Assembly: GCA_963691705.1 (NCBI GenBank)
Contig: OY829546.1
Location: 8,628,001-8,692,000 of the forward strand
Reading direction: 5' to 3'
Length of the DNA: 64,000 nucleotides
From: Viola odorata
Taxonomy: Eukaryota > Streptophyta > Magnoliopsida > Malpighiales > Violaceae
Notes under the pieces: model-generated
Seen by the model: the letters and a program-made list of their open reading frames with translations, nothing else
The model's database searches: none
What the model was told of the DNA's origin: nothing
In this document: piece after piece, positions 61,581 through 64,000 of the stretch
How positions within the stretch are numbered: position 1 is the first letter of the stretch
Layout: every line of letters starts with the position of its first letter
Made by a program: the position numbers and the translations under genes

Positions 61581-63174
61581 ATGTTTAAGGCAATTCCAAC
61601 ATGTTCTTCACAAATCACAATTTCTCGCCTCTTCCTGGTCAATCTGCCCTCCCAATTCGGACAAACATTCGGAAAAAAACATAATCCCGGAGTTCAATGT
61701 AAAGCAATTCCATCAACAGCAGCAACAGCAGCAACAACTGGGTCGTCAGCTAAACCAGAGATCAGGAAGAAGAAGAGCCAGTACCAGATCGAGAATCTCA
61801 CAAATTGGCTGTTGAAGCAAGAACAAGAAGGCAATCTTGATGCTGAGCTGGCAGTTGTCCTCTCCAGCATTTCTTGGGCGTGTAAACAAATCGCTTCTCT
61901 TCTTCAAAGATCAAGCATTACCAATCTCACCGGAACTCAAGGAACCGTCAACATTCAAGGCGAAGATCAGAAGAAGCTCGACGTAATCTCGAATGAGGTT
62001 GGTTTGGTTGGTTGATTGGTGTCAGTTTTTTATTCCGTCTTTTGTGGAGTAATGGGTGCTGATCATTTTTCTTCATGTTGTCTAGTTGTTTTGTAATTGC
62101 TTAAGGTCGAGTGGCCGAACGGGGATTATAGCATCGGAGGAAGAAGACATACCTGTTGCGGTTGAGGAAACCTATTCGGGGAACTACATTGTTGTGTTTG
62201 ATCCTCTTGATGGGTCTGCGAACATTGACACTTCGTTGACAACTGGATCCATCTTTGGAATATATTCTCCTGACAAGCAATGCCTCTTTGATATTGATGA
62301 TGATTCTACTGTAATTCTTGTCATTCTTCCTTGTGCTTCATATCTGTATTGAAATCACCTGCTGCAAATGTTTACTGTTGAATGAAATTGCAGCTTGATG
62401 AAGCGAGACAGGAATGCATCATCAATGTTTGCCAGCCGGGGAGCAACTTATTGGCTGCTGGGTATTGTTTGTATTCGAGCGCGGTAGTCTTCACAATCTC
62501 GATTGGGAAAGGGGTGTATTCATTCACCTTGGATCCAACATTTGGGGAGTTTGTGCTAACGAATGAGGATATCAAGATACCGAAATCGGGGAGAATCTAT
62601 TCGTTTAATGAAGGGAATTATGATCTATGGGATGATAAACTGAAGAACTACCTTACCCATCTTAGGCAACCAGGAGGACCGAACAACAAACCTTACTCTG
62701 CCCGTTACATCGGTTGCCTTGTCGGTGAAATCCATAGGATGCTTCTCTATGGTGGCATCTATGGAAACCCCAAGAATACGAACAGCAAAAATGGGAACTT
62801 AAGACTACTCTACGAGTGTGCACCGATGAGCTATCTTGTGGAACAAGCTGGTGGGAAAGCAACAGATGGTCACCAGAGAATACTTGATGTCAAACCAGTT
62901 GAGGTAAAGCAGTTAATTTCAAAACTCTTTCACTTCCAACTCATTCTCAATATATTAGAGAACTTTACGCAACCACAATGGTAACAACCACGAATCATGA
63001 CAAACAAACATCAAATCTTGGAACCTTAAAAACTCGAAGCACAAGCAAAAATAAAATTTACCTCAACCACAGACATTTTCTAATTGCATGTTATCTTGGC
63101 AGGTACATCAACGGACACCAATTTTCGTTGGAAGCCCTGATGAAGTGGACAAACTTCAACAGTACCTGGCTTGA
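61581..63174 (+). CDS. Plastid-type fructose-1,6-bisphosphatase, intact tandem copy
   Basis: Exons 61581-61997, 62086-62310, 62394-62903 and 63103-63174 have the same structure as the neighbouring copy and join in phase to give 407 residues. The ATG at 61581 (MFKAIPTCSS) leads a Ser/Thr-rich transit-like peptide of about 60 residues. Family blocks follow: NIQGEDQKKLDVISNE, SEEEDIPVAVEE, FDPLDGSANID, EGNYDLWDD, LLYGGIYGNP and LLYECAPMSYLVEQAGGKATDG. The redox-loop cysteines are kept at Cys205, Cys222 and Cys227 (KQC ... QECIINVC), so thioredoxin control is plausible. Differences from the usual plastid enzyme include GSANID for GSSNID, RYIGCLVGEIHRM for RYIGSLVGDFHRT, and TDG for SDG. It is a divergent paralogue. 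Whether it supplies Calvin-cycle activity cannot be judged from sequence. Confidence 0.9.
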
Positions 63175-63610
63175 GCTTAGATATCTTTGATTCATATTTT
63201 TCATGACATCTTTGATTTGCCGTATTTTTCATGTCAATGCACTTTAACATGCTTAACAATTTGTTGCAAGGGAATAAAATTTTTTTTTTCAGAGTTTCAG
63301 CCTTCCTTTAAGGAGAAAGGAGCTAACTCCCTAAGAAACATTAGATCAATAAACTTTGAAATGCAGAACAGTAATAAGGAATGACATCATGAACTTATAT
63401 TGGAGATAAAATGAAAAGGGAAGCATTTGTGATGCAGGGGGTAATAAGTCAGTTAGGAACTTGCATGTTTTCTGACAAACAAAAGATCACTCCTAGTTAA
63501 TTTCTTGACAAATCCATACTGGATTCTGCAATCAAGATGGTCAAAAATCTTCTACAGTAAGTAACTGTACTAGCATCAGGTCAGCTGAAGTCATCTGAGC
63601 TTTAAAACAA
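63175..63610. other. Spacer downstream of the FBPase pair
   Basis: Probably FBPase 3' region converging on the 3' end of the minus-strand gene at the right edge. No further feature. Confidence 0.4.
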
Positions 63611-64000
63611 TCAGTTTCTTGCCACACTAGTCTCCTGGTCCGGGGAACTCCGGTGGTTTTTTACTGTAAATTAAAACACTGTATAAATACTCGAAGTTAT
63701 GGAAAACGTAACCTGCTGGAATGTAGAGTGATAAATTTACCAGGGCTTAAAATTCTTATGCATTTTGTTATAGACTTCACTGCAGTGAGGGTATCCGCGC
63801 AGCCTGAAAACATCAAAGTCTAGTCAAGACTCGCAGTAACACAATTGGTCATTATCAAATTTATTTAGGAGTTCCATTCATTACCTTGCATATGCATGTC
63901 TTTTTCTGATATCATTTGTGTCATTGTTGAGGAAAATTCTGAAATGAGATGATCACCTCCAGTGTTACCATCCCTAGATTCATGTGATGATCTGTACATT
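63611..64000 (-). CDS. Last three exons of an unrecognised minus-strand gene (partial)
   Basis: Exons 63885 to at least 64000, 63741-63803 and 63611-63663 have GT-AG borders and stay in one frame across both splices. The decoded end reads EKDMHMQGCADTLTAVKSI, then TKCIRILSPVKNHRSSPDQE and a stop at 63611-63613. Acceptors are preceded by pyrimidine-rich tracts (TTGATGTTTTCAG, TTTAATTTACAG). I do not recognise the family. The gene continues beyond the window. Confidence rests only on splice and phase consistency. Confidence 0.5.

Noticed and set aside
52652..63174. Laccase, PAR1 and FBPase as a biosynthetic cluster
   Set aside because: They act in different compartments and pathways; adjacency appears incidental.

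Overview
This window is nuclear DNA from a flowering plant, very probably a eudicot. The evidence is split genes with short GT-AG introns, AT-rich spacers, and plant-only families: UGT709-type glycosyltransferase, DUF3527, BSK-type kinase, PAR1, laccase, inositol phosphorylceramide synthase and plastid FBPase. The transposons are typical of plants (hAT, PIF/Harbinger-like, Mutator-like, and a plant L1 LINE with an RNase H domain). The species cannot be named from the sequence alone. I joined exons by hand from splice signals, reading-frame phase and family conservation.

Layout, left to right. A class I small heat-shock gene with a perfect heat-shock element but a replaced C-terminus (1.0-1.7 kb). 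A UGT709-like gene on the minus strand (2.07-6.67 kb), whose single intron carries a 2.2-kb hAT-type element that itself carries a Harbinger-like element. A short hAT-type MITE (7.4-7.8 kb). A DUF3527 gene (10.7-13.6 kb), convergent with a UVR/NTF2-like plastid-type protein gene (14.2-15.25 kb). A LINE relic at 18.4 kb. A complete 12-exon inositol phosphorylceramide synthase gene (20.1-23.2 kb). A second Harbinger-like element (24.3-25.5 kb). A full-length, apparently intact L1-type LINE with target-site duplications and poly(A) tail (26.1-32.6 kb), inserted about 0.5 kb upstream of a BSK5-like receptor-like cytoplasmic kinase gene (33.1-35.9 kb). A partial duplicate of that gene's 3' end follows (37.3-37.9 kb). 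Then a RING-CH E3-ligase-like gene (minus, 38.4-40.8 kb), AT-rich foldback repeats (41.5-43 kb), a MYB1/25/109-type R2R3-MYB gene broken by a small deletion (minus, 47.0-48.3 kb), a Mutator-like foldback element holding a tRNA-Lys-like fragment (49.7-50.95 kb), an intact six-exon laccase gene (52.65-55.85 kb), a PAR1-family secreted protein gene (minus, 56.5-57.75 kb), and two tandem plastid-type fructose-1,6-bisphosphatase genes. The first FBPase is disabled and the second is intact (59.2-63.2 kb). The last exons of an unrecognised minus-strand gene reach the right edge.

The genes do not form one pathway; this is an ordinary plant gene neighbourhood. I found no convincing new multi-gene system. 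The most informative signals are gene decay and mobile-element activity: the broken FBPase beside an intact divergent paralogue, the MYB frameshift, the sHSP that lost its C-terminal I-X-I motif, the young LINE next to BSK5, and the MULE that captured a tRNA fragment. The single-base lesions could also be sequencing or assembly errors, and I say so where it applies.
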